In this document: positions 32,867-44,823 of the stretch, piece by piece
Numbering within the stretch: the first letter of the stretch is position 1
How the letters are laid out: the number at the start of each line of letters is the position of its first letter
Assembly: GCA_031772625.1 (NCBI GenBank)
Contig: CM062818.1
Span: 1,284,070,277-1,284,134,276 of the forward strand
DNA length: 64,000 bases
From: Pinus tabuliformis
Taxonomy: Eukaryota > Streptophyta > Pinopsida > Pinales > Pinaceae
Direction: 5' to 3'
The notes under the pieces: generated by a model
The model's database searches: none
What the model was told of the DNA's origin: nothing
What the model saw: the letters and a program-made list of their open reading frames with translations, nothing else
Program-made: the position numbers and the translations under genes

Positions 32867-33900
32867 TGTTATAGGATATTTTTTCTCATCTGATCAATCA
32901 ATCTCCTAATGGGATCAATAAAAATAGTATTCCCCCTTTACATCATAATTGCACAAAGCCTTATGCATGGCTCTCTCATTACCCATAGTTTCTACCCTAA
33001 ACTACATCATCTGAGAAAATTTTAGGAGCAGCACACCCTAGCCTCCTGCTAGATAGTGTTCACCTACAGGTTGCTCCATTGTGGCATGCATTGATCACCT
33101 ATATGTTTTGTTCTTTGTACTTGCGTTGGTTCTAGAAATTTGAGAAAAAGAGAGAGAATCCTGAAGCCACCATTTCCAGAAGCTTCTAGGATCTGTTGTA
33201 ACCATTATTCTTAGATTAAACTCTTGAATCATATCCTATCCTACCTTGGAGTTTCCATCCCTTATCCTTAGATCTCATCCTCCCATCAAGAGTGGATCTC
33301 AATCCCAAGATTGGTAAAAGGATAAGAACTCCCAACTTACCCCACTCCTCTATATATTTACAACCTTTCATATGCAAGAGGTTGTCTTTTGGAGAGTGAT
33401 TCTACCCTTATGCTGCTGTGAAGAGAGTTAGGTTTCCATGCATTTAGGATGATTGGAGGTACACTTGTGACAAAGGAAGGACAACTCACTAACTTGGAGG
33501 AGCTCTTCTACAAGACTGACACCTATTTATGGTTGTAACTCACTCCATTTATATTAATACAAAGAGTTCTCTTATTTTCCTATATGTGATGTCATTATTT
33601 CATATATTTCAATAACATTTTGATTTGTTGAATAAAGTATATAGATGATGCTACATAGATCTTGTAGTTTTTTGGCTTGTGTTGTCTAGCTATGCAGGTT
33701 CTAATTTTCACAATTGGAGATAGGATTAGAGCATTCAAGCCAAAGAAGGAGTGAAACATATGAAAAGTTACAAGTAGGTTTCTTCCCCTCATCTACTTAC
33801 TTTAAGGAAAACATTAGGTCCTTTGTCATTCTATTGTTCTAGGTTAGCCACCAAACCTAGGGGAGACATTTCTATCTGCAGTCATAAATCCTGCATAACA
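32867..33900 (+). mobile_element. Solo LTR (1034 bp) with perfect ATGAT target duplication
   Basis: It interrupts the gypsy between CCAATATGATT and ATGATTTTTCC (uninterrupted at about 26009-26022). Ends are TGTTATAGGAT and ATCCTGCATAACA, a TG...CA pair with inverted termini. ATGAT flanks both sides (32862-32866, 33901-33905). A TATA-like CTCTATATATTTA at about 33350 supports plus orientation. No internal coding domain. A solo LTR forms when two LTRs of one element recombine; the family is otherwise absent from the window. Confidence 0.92.
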
Positions 33901-33905
33901 ATGAT

Positions 33906-34927
33906 TTTTCCTTCCTCGTCAATTTTTGGCAATATAGTTTGAACTAGGAGCTTGTCACCTATAACCTTCTTTAAGCATGAAACATGAAAAACTGGGTATA
34001 GCTGCGAAGATGTATGAAACTATAATTTGTATGCTATAGTACTAATCTTTTGCAACACATTATAAGGGTCATATCACTTGGGTGATAATTTATTATCCTT
34101 CTTAGATTCCTTTAGGTACATTTGTTTGTATGGTTGTATCTCTAAAAATACCCAATCAACCACATCAAAACTTCTTTCACTGCGATGTTAATTTTCTTGT
34201 TGTTTCATTCATTTCTGCACCAAATTCAGGTTATCCTTTGAGATTTGGAGAGCTTGTTGTTGATGGTCGATGTGATATTCCACTACTTGAACCTTATAAT
34301 TGTCTCTTAGAGAATATTTGATGGACGGTGGATGATATCCATAAAGCACCATAAATGGGGTCATTTTGATGCGGTGTGGAAGGAAGTGTTATACCACCAT
34401 TCTTTCATAGGTAACCACTTGACCCATTATGTTTTTTTATCATATACAAAGCAACAAAGATATACTTCCAAAAAAAATTTCACTATCACAATTTTCCCAT
34501 CAAATTGAGGATTATAAAATGAGATATGAGCCAATTGAGTACCAATACAAGGAAATATTTTTGTCTAGTGGAAATGAGATCTCTATTACTTACAATAATC
34601 TTTCAGTTTCCATGTCACTTTTGAATTGTTTCCACAAATGTGGTAGTGTCTGTAATTCTTTTTAAATGATGAGATAATGCAGAAAAGTGTGCATACTTGG
34701 TAAGTCTATCAACTACCACCACATTGACACTCTTTCCTTCGAACTTGGGTAGACTTGTGATAAAATCAATTGACACCTCCTCTTGATGCTGACTTGGAAT
34801 GACTAATGGTTGTAAAATACCTAGGATCTTAATTGTATTGAATTTATTTAGTTGGAAAACCAAAAATTCTGCCACAAACTTTTGAATATCAGATTTAAGA
34901 CTATCCCAAAAAATTTCCTTCTTGACC
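33906..34927 (-). pseudogene. gypsy integrase, decayed
   Basis: The frame 34875-34615 reads LVIPSQHQEEVSIDFITSLP (first catalytic Asp), [20 protein letters not shown]. Further down, with many frame changes: FDGKIVIVK, WLPMKEWWYNTSFHTASKRP, the post-integrase DHQQQ.LQI and WMKQQ segment, and finally YPVFHVSCLKK. The order matches chromovirus-type integrase plus GPY/F region. Inactive. Confidence 0.75.
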
Positions 34928-35190
34928 CTATGGTAAGTTTTTAAAAATATTGTGTGTCCTCCTATAGGAGAGATGGGTAATTCTGAAAGAAACTATTATT
35001 TGAGGGGAGTTCTTAGATATATATAAGAGATATTTGCACCACAATGAATCATTTTTCCAAATAAATGTATCGGATGCACCTTCTTGAAACTTTTGAATGA
35101 GTGTCCACACCTCTTTGTCATTCTTCGATTCATCCATTGCTTTAGTTATCTAATCAAGTTGGATGATTAGGAATCTTTAAAGTATCTTTG
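34928..35190 (-). pseudogene. RNase H-integrase linker and zinc-binding region
   Basis: ESKNDKEVWTLIQKFQEGAS, DTFIWKNDSLWCKYLLYISK parallels NDEEVWALIRKLQ...DTFSWQNDLLWYKDRLYLCN of the 54122 ORF. The following HTSPLGGH zinc-site segment is damaged by frame changes. Homology fades after IIQ-like sequence at about 35190. Confidence 0.75.
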
Positions 35191-35246
35191 GCTAAAAGGT
35201 GTTCAAGTATGTTTGCATGATTAAAAAGCCTATTAAGTTCTTAAGC

Positions 35247-35261
35247 GTGTGTGTGTGTGTG

Positions 35262-35350
<89 letters not shown>
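35247..35350. repeat. (GT)n-(TA)n compound microsatellite
   Basis: About 12 GT units (35247-35270) followed by about 39 TA units. Sits at the truncated end of the degenerate gypsy. Confidence 0.98.
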
Positions 35351-35352
<2 letters not shown>

Positions 35353-35720
35353 AGAACTTATGGAAAATTGTAGAAATGAGAAGAAAAATTACAGAAACAA
35401 GAAAAGTGCACAAGTATAATTGATAACGAAGTTAGTATTCTACTTGGATTATGTTTTTGGGCCCTTTTCTCCAAGTGGGGAGGCATTATCTGTTATTTAG
35501 ATGCTAATATTCAATTCAATTTGTTACATCAATAGTACATTAAACAAGCCTCTTGCTAGATCCAATAACATCTTCTTGGCCTCAAGAACATGTTGTGAAA
35601 TACTTCTTGGAAAGAGGTTGACAAATGCCCTCACAATTGGCCTCCAAATATATCATATGTCACTAGTTGTAGGATTAGACTCTGCATAAATTTTTTGGCC
35701 ATTGTAAAAAATTAACAACT

Positions 35721-35840
35721 CACTCTTTTGTGGCACAGTGGCCATATTTTACAATATAAAATAATGTGGGTTTGTCCACCCAGGGTCAAACCCATGGGGG
35801 TGGCACCTCATTGTAACCATATCACAATGTTTTTTTTTTT
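35721..35840 (+). mobile_element. Candidate SINE (tRNA-like head, poly-T end)
   Basis: TGGCACAGTGG at 35731-35741 fits the pol III A box (TGGCNNAGTGG), and GGGTCAAACCC at 35783-35793 is close to the B box (GGTTCRANNCC). After a short body the element ends in an 11-base T run at 35830-35840. T-rich ends are known for the Au-type plant SINEs. An AAATTAA word occurs on both sides but does not make a clean target duplication. Without a second copy the call is tentative. Confidence 0.45.
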
Positions 35841-35890
35841 AAATTAAATAACGGTATGATATATTACATTGGCAGTAACCTTTGTTATAT

Positions 35891-36097
35891 TTAACACTCA
35901 TAGTTATTTGTCTCTAGGTTTAGTGGAGATGCTAGATTTGGTAGGCTCCATCCCTGCCTTTTTTCACCATACACAACAAAATGGATCCAAATACAAATCC
36001 ATGACCCAAAAAAATAGTTATGGATATGAGCTTCAACAATAGTTTTAAAATAGGTTCCAATCAAATATTTCTCCTCCAATGGTCTTTGAATTAGATC
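35891..36097 (-). pseudogene. Downstream part of the ORF of an older minus-strand retroelement
   Basis: If the LARD and one AGATC copy are ignored, the frame that ends at 44824 (IEHSSQEDL) continues here without shift as IQRPLEEKYLIGTYFKTIVE, HIHNYFFGSWICIWIHFV and ends at a stop near 35891. I do not recognise the domain. The in-frame continuation shows that this was coding DNA before the insertion. Confidence 0.6.
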
Positions 36098-37597
36098 TGT
36101 AATAACCTCCAGGGTAAATGTGCATATAAACAACATAATAGGAACAGAAATACAATAAACATATCAGTCATCAAATTCCATATATACATCAGTATATTTG
36201 CACATGAAAATCAAGGGAATGATTTTTTTTCATTAATAATTGCAATGAACTAACTGAGGATGGGAATACCACGTTCCACCTGACCATAGATTGGCTGAGC
36301 CAAGTCTCTCTTCAGCCAATCACCCTCGTGCCATATTCCAAGCATGAATGTGGGATCTCATAGAACACATCAATAAAAAATCATCCAAGGCTTCCAGAGG
36401 CCACCCACCTCAACCCATCAAACAGTGATTCCACCTCATGGTCGTACATCACCGAAAACCATCATCAGATTGGTCTCCATCCAAGCCTTCCAAGGCTTCC
36501 AGAGTGTTTTTCCAACCAAGGCTTCTAGAACTAGTAACTCAACCCACAACTTATATAGGGCTTCTAGAGCGTTTGTCCAACCAAGGCTTCCAGAACTAGT
36601 AACTCAACCCACAACTTATATAGGGCTTCTAGATCGTTTGTCCAACCAAGACTTCCAAGACTAGTAACTCAACCCACCAAGGGCTTCTAGAGCGTTTTTC
36701 CAACCAGGGCTTCCAGGACTAGTATCTCAACCCAAGCTGTTACAGGGATTCCTGAGCATTTGTTCAACCAGGGCTTCCAGGACAAGTAACTCAACCTAAG
36801 TTGTTACAGGGCTTCTAGAGCGTTTGTTCAACCAGGGTTTCTAGGACTAATAACTCAACTCAAGCTAAGGAAACATGAGAACCAACAAAAATAAAGCAAT
36901 GAAAGTAAACCCACAATCACCATGGCTATCCAAGAAATGGCAAAGCTAGGCAATCCACTGTCGATCCAGGCAATCCTCCATGCCAATGATAGATCACACC
37001 CAAGAAACCACATGCATGCGCCATGCATGTCAAAGCTGGTGAATAAATCATACATACAACTCGATACCGGCAAGAAATCTAATGTAGTTGCTGATGCCAA
37101 TGCCTTATTGCACTTTCCTGCTCTTTCTTTGCTTTCTTTCTCCAAGAATCCAAGTATGCCACACCCTCCAAGAGTGCTCCAAGAAAACTCTAAGTAACCA
37201 ATAGTATGAGAGAGAGAGAGAGAGAGAGAGAATAATGCGATAGCTCCAAAACTGAACTGACCAAGTCTTGCCCACTAATCCTCATAAGCCTTTTTATTAA
37301 TGGGGCCTCTATTTTCTTCATTTTCCATTATTTTCCTTCAATTTCCTCCTCACATGTAAAATGTAACCTTTCACCTTCCTTTTCTCCTAATTTCCATTAT
37401 TTTCATAAATAAATGTGCCAAAATACCTTTTTGCCTCTTTAATGCCTTAGCCATTGCCTTTGCCAATTTCCTTAACCATAAACAACCAAATGAACACCCA
37501 CTAGGATGTCTTTCCCACCATTCAACTTGGGATATTTGTCCCATCATCCGTGGTATTTATATATTTTTTACATGGAATTTTCACCAGGGCTGTTACA
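36098..37597 (-). repeat. 3' LTR of the LARD (1500 bp)
   Basis: Contains a tandem array of about 65-bp units (36500-36860), a (GA)n tract (about 37207-37230) and the terminal ATTTTCACCAGGGCTGTTACA. Matches 43353-44823 end to end with scattered differences. Confidence 0.95.
36500..36860. repeat. Tandem array in LARD LTR (~65-bp unit)
   Basis: At least five units of GGGCTTC(T/C)AGAGCGTTTGT-CCAACCA(A/G)GGCTTCCAG-ACTAGTAACTCAACC with a variable joint. The corresponding array in the other LTR is at about 43720-44095. Confidence 0.9.
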
Positions 37598-37640
37598 GAA
37601 CCCTCCCCCTTGGAGGACACTGTCCTCGGTGTTCAATCAC
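37598..37640 (-). other. LARD polypurine tract and Pol C-terminal trace
   Basis: The minus strand reads TCCAAGGGGGAGGGTTC directly before the LTR start TGTAACAG. The sequence just upstream, TTGAACACCGAGGACAGTGT, translates as LNTEDSV and runs into LQGGG, the usual end of gypsy Pol polyproteins (ED.VLQGGG). Confidence 0.6.
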
Positions 37641-37680
37641 ACATATACCTCAGAAACCTACTGACAGAACACATACTTCT

Positions 37681-38290
37681 CATGGAGCTTTATAACCCAG
37701 CTCGATGAAGTATTTACAATGAAATATCCTCTCAAAATCAAAACATCGTGACAACATGACAACATACCACATAGTGGAGCTTTATAACATAGCTCATTAC
37801 GGTATTTACAATGATCATCCTGCTTAAAAACTCATATGACATCATAACATCATGATAACATAACCACATGATAGCATAATAACATAACACCCATACCGCA
37901 TAGTGGAGCCTTATAACACAACTCGTTATAGTATTTACATCCATACACGGGTGTACATATAACAACCTCATCAAAATATATATACCAAAACATATGCCAA
38001 ATCATATACCAAACATATATCAATCATACACTAATCATCATATAGCATCTATCAAAACATCATAAGGCATATATCAAAACATCATAAGGCATATATCAAA
38101 ACATCATATAGCATGTATCAACCAACATAAAGCATATATCAAATCATCATAAAGCATATATCAACCATCATAAAGCATATATCAATCACCATAAAGCATA
38201 TACTAAACCAACATAAATAAAATACTAAACCATCATAAAGCAACTACCAAACCACCATAAGCAACCACCAAACCACCATATCAAGCTGCT
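37681..38290. repeat. Tandem repeats in LARD interior, part 1
   Basis: Three units of about 90-130 bp starting GTGGAGC(T/C)TTATAAC-(A/C)AGCTC(A/G)-GTATTTACA lie at about 37684, 37774 and 37900. From 37980 to 38290 a short array of about 23-bp units, core ACATCATAAAGCATATATCA, follows and decays rightwards. No gene. Confidence 0.85.
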
Positions 38291-38749
38291 AATTCTTGTA
38301 GTTGATTTCAACTACCTAATCAGGAATGTTCATGATTCCTGCACTATGCACATAACTTCCATCAGTTTTAAAATAAATTCACATCATACCTCATTCGTAG
38401 CTCGTCAATAAGGTACATTTGTAATCATGTTTGCTTCCTATCACAATAAGTCAAACTAGCATATTTGACCAAATCAACATGTATAAAAATATCACATTAG
38501 GTTAGCTTGAAACATAAACATCAAAATCATAAATGACATGTAACCATCATAAATCAAAATCATATATCACATGTAATCATCATAGACCATAATCATAAAT
38601 CACATGCATACTAAAACCAAAATACAATACCGATACTTATCCTCTCATCAATCCCTAGCTTCTACCTTCGTCTTTATTCCGTACACACTTCGGATCAGTT
38701 GCCACACCAGAAAAACACCTAGTGCCTTCTCCTAAACCACACGCTCATA

Positions 38750-39770
38750 CCCATAGTGTGCATCACACACATACAACCGCACTTGACACACAACACCATG
38801 CAATACATGCACCTACACCTGACATACAACACATACACCTACAACTAGTGTACAACATAGTGCATCCATCTATACCCAATGTGAAATACCACCCAATACA
38901 TGTACCTACACAAATTACAACACAACGAATACACACAATGCAATGCCATGACTACATGATGCACATACATAATACCACATGCCCATAACACAACATGGAT
39001 GACATGCACACAATACCACACATACACCAATACCATATGTACAACATGTACACAGTACCACCGATACACTGCACCACCTGCACAAGGTGTGCACAACATC
39101 ACATGTACATGGCACCACCTACAAAACATGTACACAATGCCACATGTACACTACACCACTATACAATATGTAAACAATACCACATGTACACAATACCACA
39201 TGCATGACATGTACAAGACACCACATGTACACAGTGCCAAATGCACGACATGTACCTAGCACCACACTCACACAGTGCCACTTGTACAATATGTTCATGG
39301 CACCACACGCACATGACACCACTTGTACAAGCATGCGCACCACACCATATGTACATAGTACCAATGTACCACATGCATGCAACACCACTTGTACATAGCA
39401 TTGCACATCCAAAACGTATATAGCATCATCTGTACACAACACTGCATATCCAACATGCACATAGCACCATATGCACACAACTCTGCATATCCATCATGCA
39501 CACAGTACAATATATACACAATACCACATATCCAAAATGTACATAGCATCATTTAAACCCAGTATTGAATATGTAACATTAATACAACACTATATGTACC
39601 ATCCTATACATAACACTGCATAAACAACATGTAAACACACTATATATACACAACATTGCATGTGCACACATCATATATGAAACATGTACAACATATACAG
39701 TATATGCACAATAGTAGTACCACACATCCAAAACCATACTATACTTACCAAGAAACATTACTTCCGGTAT
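38750..39770. repeat. Long degenerate minisatellite (core CACATGTACACA), LARD interior part 2
   Basis: About 1 kb of variants of ACCACATGTACACA(A/G)T, CATGCA(C/T)GACATGTAC and CACCAC, with an imperfect higher-order unit of roughly 24-48 bp. Open stretches in several frames and both strands (His/Thr-rich on plus, Cys/Val/Trp-rich on minus) are a consequence of the repeat, not evidence of genes. Confidence 0.9.
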
Positions 39771-42299
39771 CTCATCCATGCTTATCCTAGCATGCTGCAG
39801 ACCACACTATTTTCACTTTGTTGATGTATCCTTCAACATTACCTGTCATAACATAAGCATAGGCATAATACAAGTATACAATATCAATTCATATCCACAT
39901 GATACTGACCTCGTATATTTGCGTGACTACTCTTCCCAATTGATTCCTCGTAAGACTAGTATCCTCTTCATGTCATTCTCCTACATAAGCAATCATTCCT
40001 CCACAAGAATGATCCCTGACAACCCTATTAGGCAGTAACATAGATACATCGATACATACACACATATATAGACGTTAGCATAAAATAATCATGATCTTGT
40101 CAGAAAACAACATACATTCATACATGTATACATATATAAACTTCAACATAATCATGATCAAAAAAATAATTACCAGATAACATAAGGTCTAGGTTAAGAG
40201 AAATTCCTTATTTATGCATAGGCATTGAGAGAAATAGTTCCCAACATAGCCAAATCATATGACACCTCTGACCATTTACGTTACCTTTTCTAGTTACCTT
40301 TCTCATGTCTGCACTACTTCTATCCATTTACTACAATGGACCCAACCAGTCCAACCAACTGTCAAAGTCTTACCTTCCACCGAACTTACTCAACCCGAGC
40401 CTTCTTCAAGATTTCATGGCAATCGTTCTTGCCATGCAACTCCCTACATCATGCTCACACATGTCAACCACATGTTCCAAATATCAAGACAATCATATCT
40501 ATCAATTTGAAATCAACCTTTACCAAGACTAACCATCATGTCATAATCCATAGTCAACTCATAGTCATTAGGCATAATACTAAAACTATCACCTACTACA
40601 CTCAAGTACCTATCAACTGTCTTAACACATATGTATTAGTACCATCATCTTAAAACAATATCATTGGAGCACATACTCATATTATGCAATTCATCAAACA
40701 TTCAACCAACTCGCAAACATACCATGTTAAATAAATCAATTAGACGACATAATAGGCACCGAACACTCAAATACCAAATAGATGACATAATCAACTATGA
40801 AACACCAAGTATAATACATAAGAAAACTCATACCTTAGTGTACCTTAGGGGAGGCTATCTTGTCTGCATTATCAATCTAGTTAGCAAGATATAATTTTAC
40901 AACATGTCAACTCAAGCACTCATAAGATCATGATATCCATAACAATATCTAACTAACATGTTCACATCGTAAACTCATACACAATTATCATTCACATATG
41001 AAAACTAAATATAGATTAGTATGACACCATCTCACAAATATGTCGGTTCATACCTGAATATCGCAAACATAACCATCCGCATAGGTCAAACTACCATCCG
41101 CATAGGTCAAACTAGGTTAACACAATACATATAACATCAATATCTTTAAGGAAATGAACATAAACGTCACTCATATGACCAATCCAAATTATAACATCAA
41201 TATCTCAATGAAATAACCCTAATCATCAAGTTAATAGAATATAACAACAATAAGCTATATATCATGCTCATCAACAACATATAGCATAATCATCATGTTA
41301 TCTAATATAAAACAACAATAGCAATGAATACAACTATAGGTTACTATCATTCTTGACCATTTGACACATGTGCATATAACCACACTAATCATCTAACATC
41401 TATCATGAATGTAACCATAAGATCAAATGCATGTTCATAAACCTAATGTATATAACCCTAATGCATATAATAATCCTTAACTTACATACCTGCATGCCAA
41501 ACATACACTACCTGTATGACGATCTGCTCTTACCCCAAAGTCTAATGGTGCAACCTCATTATGATGATTTGTATCTCCTGTTTTATCTCATCCAACACAT
41601 TAGCATCATAACATCCAATAGCACTATGATGACCTAACTTGCATACCATGACCTAAAAAGGCATGTTTGACCTACTATTCATGCATACTATAACCAAGAC
41701 CATACATGCATAACAACTGTATATAGACGCATAACAAATGAGTACCAAACCATACACACATCATTCTAGCTAGAGTCCAGTCATCAATGCATGACCATAT
41801 CAACTACACAAACCATGACCTTATGCATGAGAACAACCATTACTCCATTGTACACATTTCCACATGAAACCAATAGTATGCATAAGCAATGCCAAACCAA
41901 CTACCAATACACATAGCCGCATGTAGTCGAACATAAGTGATAAATTCTTGTAATCAACCTACAAGACTGATACATGTAATCAAAATATTAAAAAATGTAA
42001 CCTAACATACAAGGATGTAAGTAGGTATCATGAAATCAACATGTAAGCGACATATAATTAATACACAGTTAGTCACATGTTCCAAAAATCAAGACATCGT
42101 GTCTATTAATTTGAAATAATCTTTCACCAATACTAACAACCTATAAGCATACCCCCTTACTATCCATGGTCCACACTAAGGTAGAAGGAGGAAGCTACTA
42201 TAATGGCTCGATCTCCAATGTCCAATTATGGAAATGGGATCTCCAAAGCTCTACTAAATTTAACCACACTTGAAAAGAAATTGATTTTTATTTCTCATA
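39771..42299. other. LARD interior, AT-rich and gene-free
   Basis: A/C-rich plus strand (frequent ACATA, CATCA and ATAACAT words). Open stretches do not exceed about 105 codons and share no family motif. A 20-bp direct duplication CCATCCGCATAGGTCAAACTA occurs at about 41074 and 41095. Confidence 0.6.
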
Positions 42300-42840
42300 C
42301 ATTTGTATGATACTAAGTCAAAAACATTGCACTTATTCCACTTGTAACATAATAACTAAAAACATGCCACTTTTCCATTTCCTTACATGCAAAGTTTCAA
42401 ATTCCTTGCATGCAACCTTTCAAATTCCCTACATGCAACTCTTCAAATTATTTGCATGAAAATAGGCATAGATTAGCTACATACATATTATCATACCACA
42501 ATACTATCCCATCTAAAAATAGCATTTTCTTCAAACAATTACCATACTTTTACATTTTCTTCAAACAACTACTATACTATTACATTTGCATGTAAGCATT
42601 TCTTCAAACACTTTACATGCAAACTAATATAGCAAGGTATTTGCATACAAGTAAGAATATATCAACTACAGAAATACTATTACACATTAATACTATCCCC
42701 AAACACAAATAACATACTCATTGGTGCATTTTATCAAACAATTTGTATGCAATTAATCATTGAACCATTTAAGCATTTCATCAAACACTTTGCATGCAAA
42801 CTAATATAGCGAATGATTAAATGCATATATCCTAAACTGT
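42300..42840. repeat. Dispersed CATGCAAA-type repeats in LARD interior
   Basis: Words such as AAACACTTTACATGCAAACTAATATAGC (about 42607) and AAACACTTTGCATGCAAACTAATATAGC (about 42783), with many shorter CTTGCATGCAA, TACATGCAA and TTTTCTTCAAAC copies, indicate old tandem duplication. Confidence 0.7.
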
Positions 42841-43337
42841 AGTAGTAAAAGTTATGGAAACTGAACCATATGATCAATGGAATTATCCCTTACTATGGTT
42901 CAAGTTTCAGCTTCTGAGATTTCATAGATGAAACCTTATAACAAAAATACCAACACAATCATATTTGGTGCACAATTCTAGGAGTGGCTAGAATAAAAGT
43001 TATAACAAAAATGTCAGCATGACCTGTTTCCGGCCTGATTTTATGAGCATTCAAAAGGCTCAACTCCCTCTGTTCATATCTCCTAAAATATTGCGACCCA
43101 ATATCTGAAATTTCTACCACATAATCATTGGTATTTCCCCTAAATGTGGACGACTATTCAGCTTTTGAAAGCCTACATAAGAAAAGTTATTGCAGAAATG
43201 CCAACGTGACCTGTTTAAAGGTGCATTCAGGAAGGTCATCTTCCTTAGATCATAATTCCTAAAGTATTGTGAACCAATATCTAAAACTTTTACCACATTA
43301 TTAGTGGGATTTACCTTCAGTATGGAAATTTTTTTGA
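42841..43337 (-). other. LARD leader with repeated modules
   Basis: Two related blocks (about 43005-43190 and 43190-43350) share GACCTGTTT, CTCCTAAA-TATTG-GA-CCAATATCT and TTTTACCAC-ATTA. The wording (GACCTGTTT ... TCTTCCTTAGATCATA) resembles the leader of the gypsy family at 27590-27670 and 54590-54700. Confidence 0.55.
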
Positions 43338-43350
43338 CTTCTGATAGCAC
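43338..43350 (-). other. Putative LARD primer-binding site
   Basis: The minus strand reads TGCTATCAGAAG two bases from the LTR edge, a decayed form of TGGTATCAGAGC. Confidence 0.55.
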
Positions 43351-43352
43351 TC

Positions 43353-44823
43353 TGTAACAACCTCCAAGGTAAATGTGCATATACACAACATAATAGGGAC
43401 ATAAATACAATAAACATATCAGCCATCAAAATCCATATATACATCAGTACATTTGCACATGAAAATCAAGGGAATGATTTTTTTTTTCATTAATAAATGC
43501 ATAGAACTAACCAAAGATGGGACTACCACATTCCACCCCACCATAGATTGGCTGAGCCAAGTCTCTCTTTATCCAATCACTCTCGTGCCATATTCCAAGC
43601 ATGAATATGGGATCTCATAGAATGCATCAGTCAAAACTCATTCAGGGCTTCTAGAGGCCACCCAACTCACAGTAGGACATCACCAAAAACCATCTTCAGA
43701 TTGGTCTCCATCCAAGCCTTCTAGGGCTTCCAAAGTGCTTTTCCAACCAAGGCTTCCACAACTAGTAACTCAACCCACAACTTATACAGGGCTTCTATAG
43801 CATTTGTCCAACCAAGACTTCCAAAACTAGTAACTCAACCCAAAACTTATACAAGGCTTCCAAAGCATTTGTCCAACAAAGGCTTCTAGGACTAGTAACT
43901 CAACCCACCAAGGGCTTCTAGGGATTTTTTCCAACCAGGGTTTCCAGGACTAGTAACTCAACCCAAGCTATTATAGGGCTTCCAGAGTGTTTGTTCAACT
44001 AGGGCTTCCAGGACTAGTAACTCAACCTAAGCTATTACAAGGCTTTTAGAGCGTTTGTTCAACTAGGGCTTCCAAGACTAATAACTCAACCCAAGCTAAG
44101 GAAACATGAGAACCAACAAAAACAAAGCAATGAAAGTAAACCCACAATCACCATGGCTATCCAGGAAATGGAAAGGCTAGGCAATCCACTATCAATCCAG
44201 GCAATCCTCCATGCCAATGATATATCACAACCAAGAAACCACATGCATGTGCCATGCATGTCAAAAATAGTGAATAAATCATACATGCAACTCAATACTT
44301 GCAAGAAATCTGATGTAGCTGTTGATGCTGATGCCTTCTTGTGCTTTCTTGCTCTTTCTTTGCCTTCTTGCTCCAAGAATCCAAGTATGCCACACCCTCC
44401 AAGAGTGCTCCAAGAAAAATCTAAGTAACCAAATGTATGAGAGAGAGAGAGAGAGAGAATAATGAGAGAGCTCCAAAACTGAACTGACCAAGTCTTGCCC
44501 ATTGATCCTCATACCCTTTTTATTAATGAGGCCTCTATTTTCTTCATTTTCCATTATTTTCCTTCAATTTCCTCCTCACATGCAAAATGTGACCTTTCAC
44601 CTTCCTTTTCTCCTAATTTCCATTATTTTCATAAATAAATGTTCCAAAATACCTTTTTTCCTCTTCAATGCCTTAGCCACTTCTTTTGCCAATTTCCTTA
44701 ACCATAAACAACCAAATGAACACCCACTAGGATGTCTTTCCCACCATTCAGCTTGGAATACATGTCCCATCATCCGTGGTATTTATATATTTTTTACATG
44801 GAATTTTCACTAGGGATGTTACA
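43353..44823 (-). repeat. 5' LTR of the LARD (1471 bp)
   Basis: Aligns with 36098-37597. It keeps the internal ~65-bp tandem array (about 43720-44095) and the (GA)n tract (about 44439-44458). AGATC follows at 44824-44828. Confidence 0.95.

Larger units (their letters stand above)
32085..35190 (-). mobile_element. Degenerate gypsy of the 54122 family, truncated, minus strand
   Basis: A recognisable 3' LTR (about 32085-32364) is followed, in minus-strand reverse order, by the chromodomain/tail, integrase and RNase H-integrase linker. It ends at about 35190, before RNase H. Gag, protease, RT and the 5' LTR are missing. Two foreign blocks interrupt it: about 320 bp at 32369-32690 and a solo LTR at 32867-33900. 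It aligns with 25496-28171 and with the 54122 element. Confidence 0.8.
36098..44823 (-). mobile_element. Large non-coding LTR retrotransposon (LARD-like), TSD AGATC
   Basis: LTRs 36098-37597 and 43353-44823 start TGTAA(T/C)AACCTCCA and end GTTACA. The 5-bp duplication AGATC is perfect (36093-36097, 44824-44828). A purine tract next to the left LTR and a PBS-like site next to the right LTR set minus orientation. The 5.75-kb interior carries no Gag, protease, RT or integrase motif, only tandem repeats and AT-rich DNA. A trace of Pol C-terminus (EDSVLQGGG) at about 37600-37630 suggests a gypsy origin. Mobilisation would need proteins from another element. Confidence 0.9.

Noticed and set aside
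36922..37197. 91-codon ORF (MAIQEMAKLGNPL...) also present at 44153-44428
   Set aside because: It is shared because both copies lie in the two LTRs of the LARD. It is antisense to the element and shows no family motif.
38722..39552. Overlapping His/Thr-rich and Cys/Val/Trp-rich open frames on both strands
   Set aside because: They are translations of the degenerate CACATGTACA minisatellite. All frames stay open because of the repeat; no domain and no codon-use signal.
37980..39770. CRISPR-like array of regularly repeated units
   Set aside because: Units are degenerate, contiguous and without unique spacers of constant length, and they lie inside a plant LTR element.
44086..44502. 138-codon ORF on minus in the LARD LTR
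   Set aside because: The partner LTR has a shortened, differently framed version (36855-37145), and the Leu/Phe-rich composition follows from pyrimidine-rich LTR sequence.
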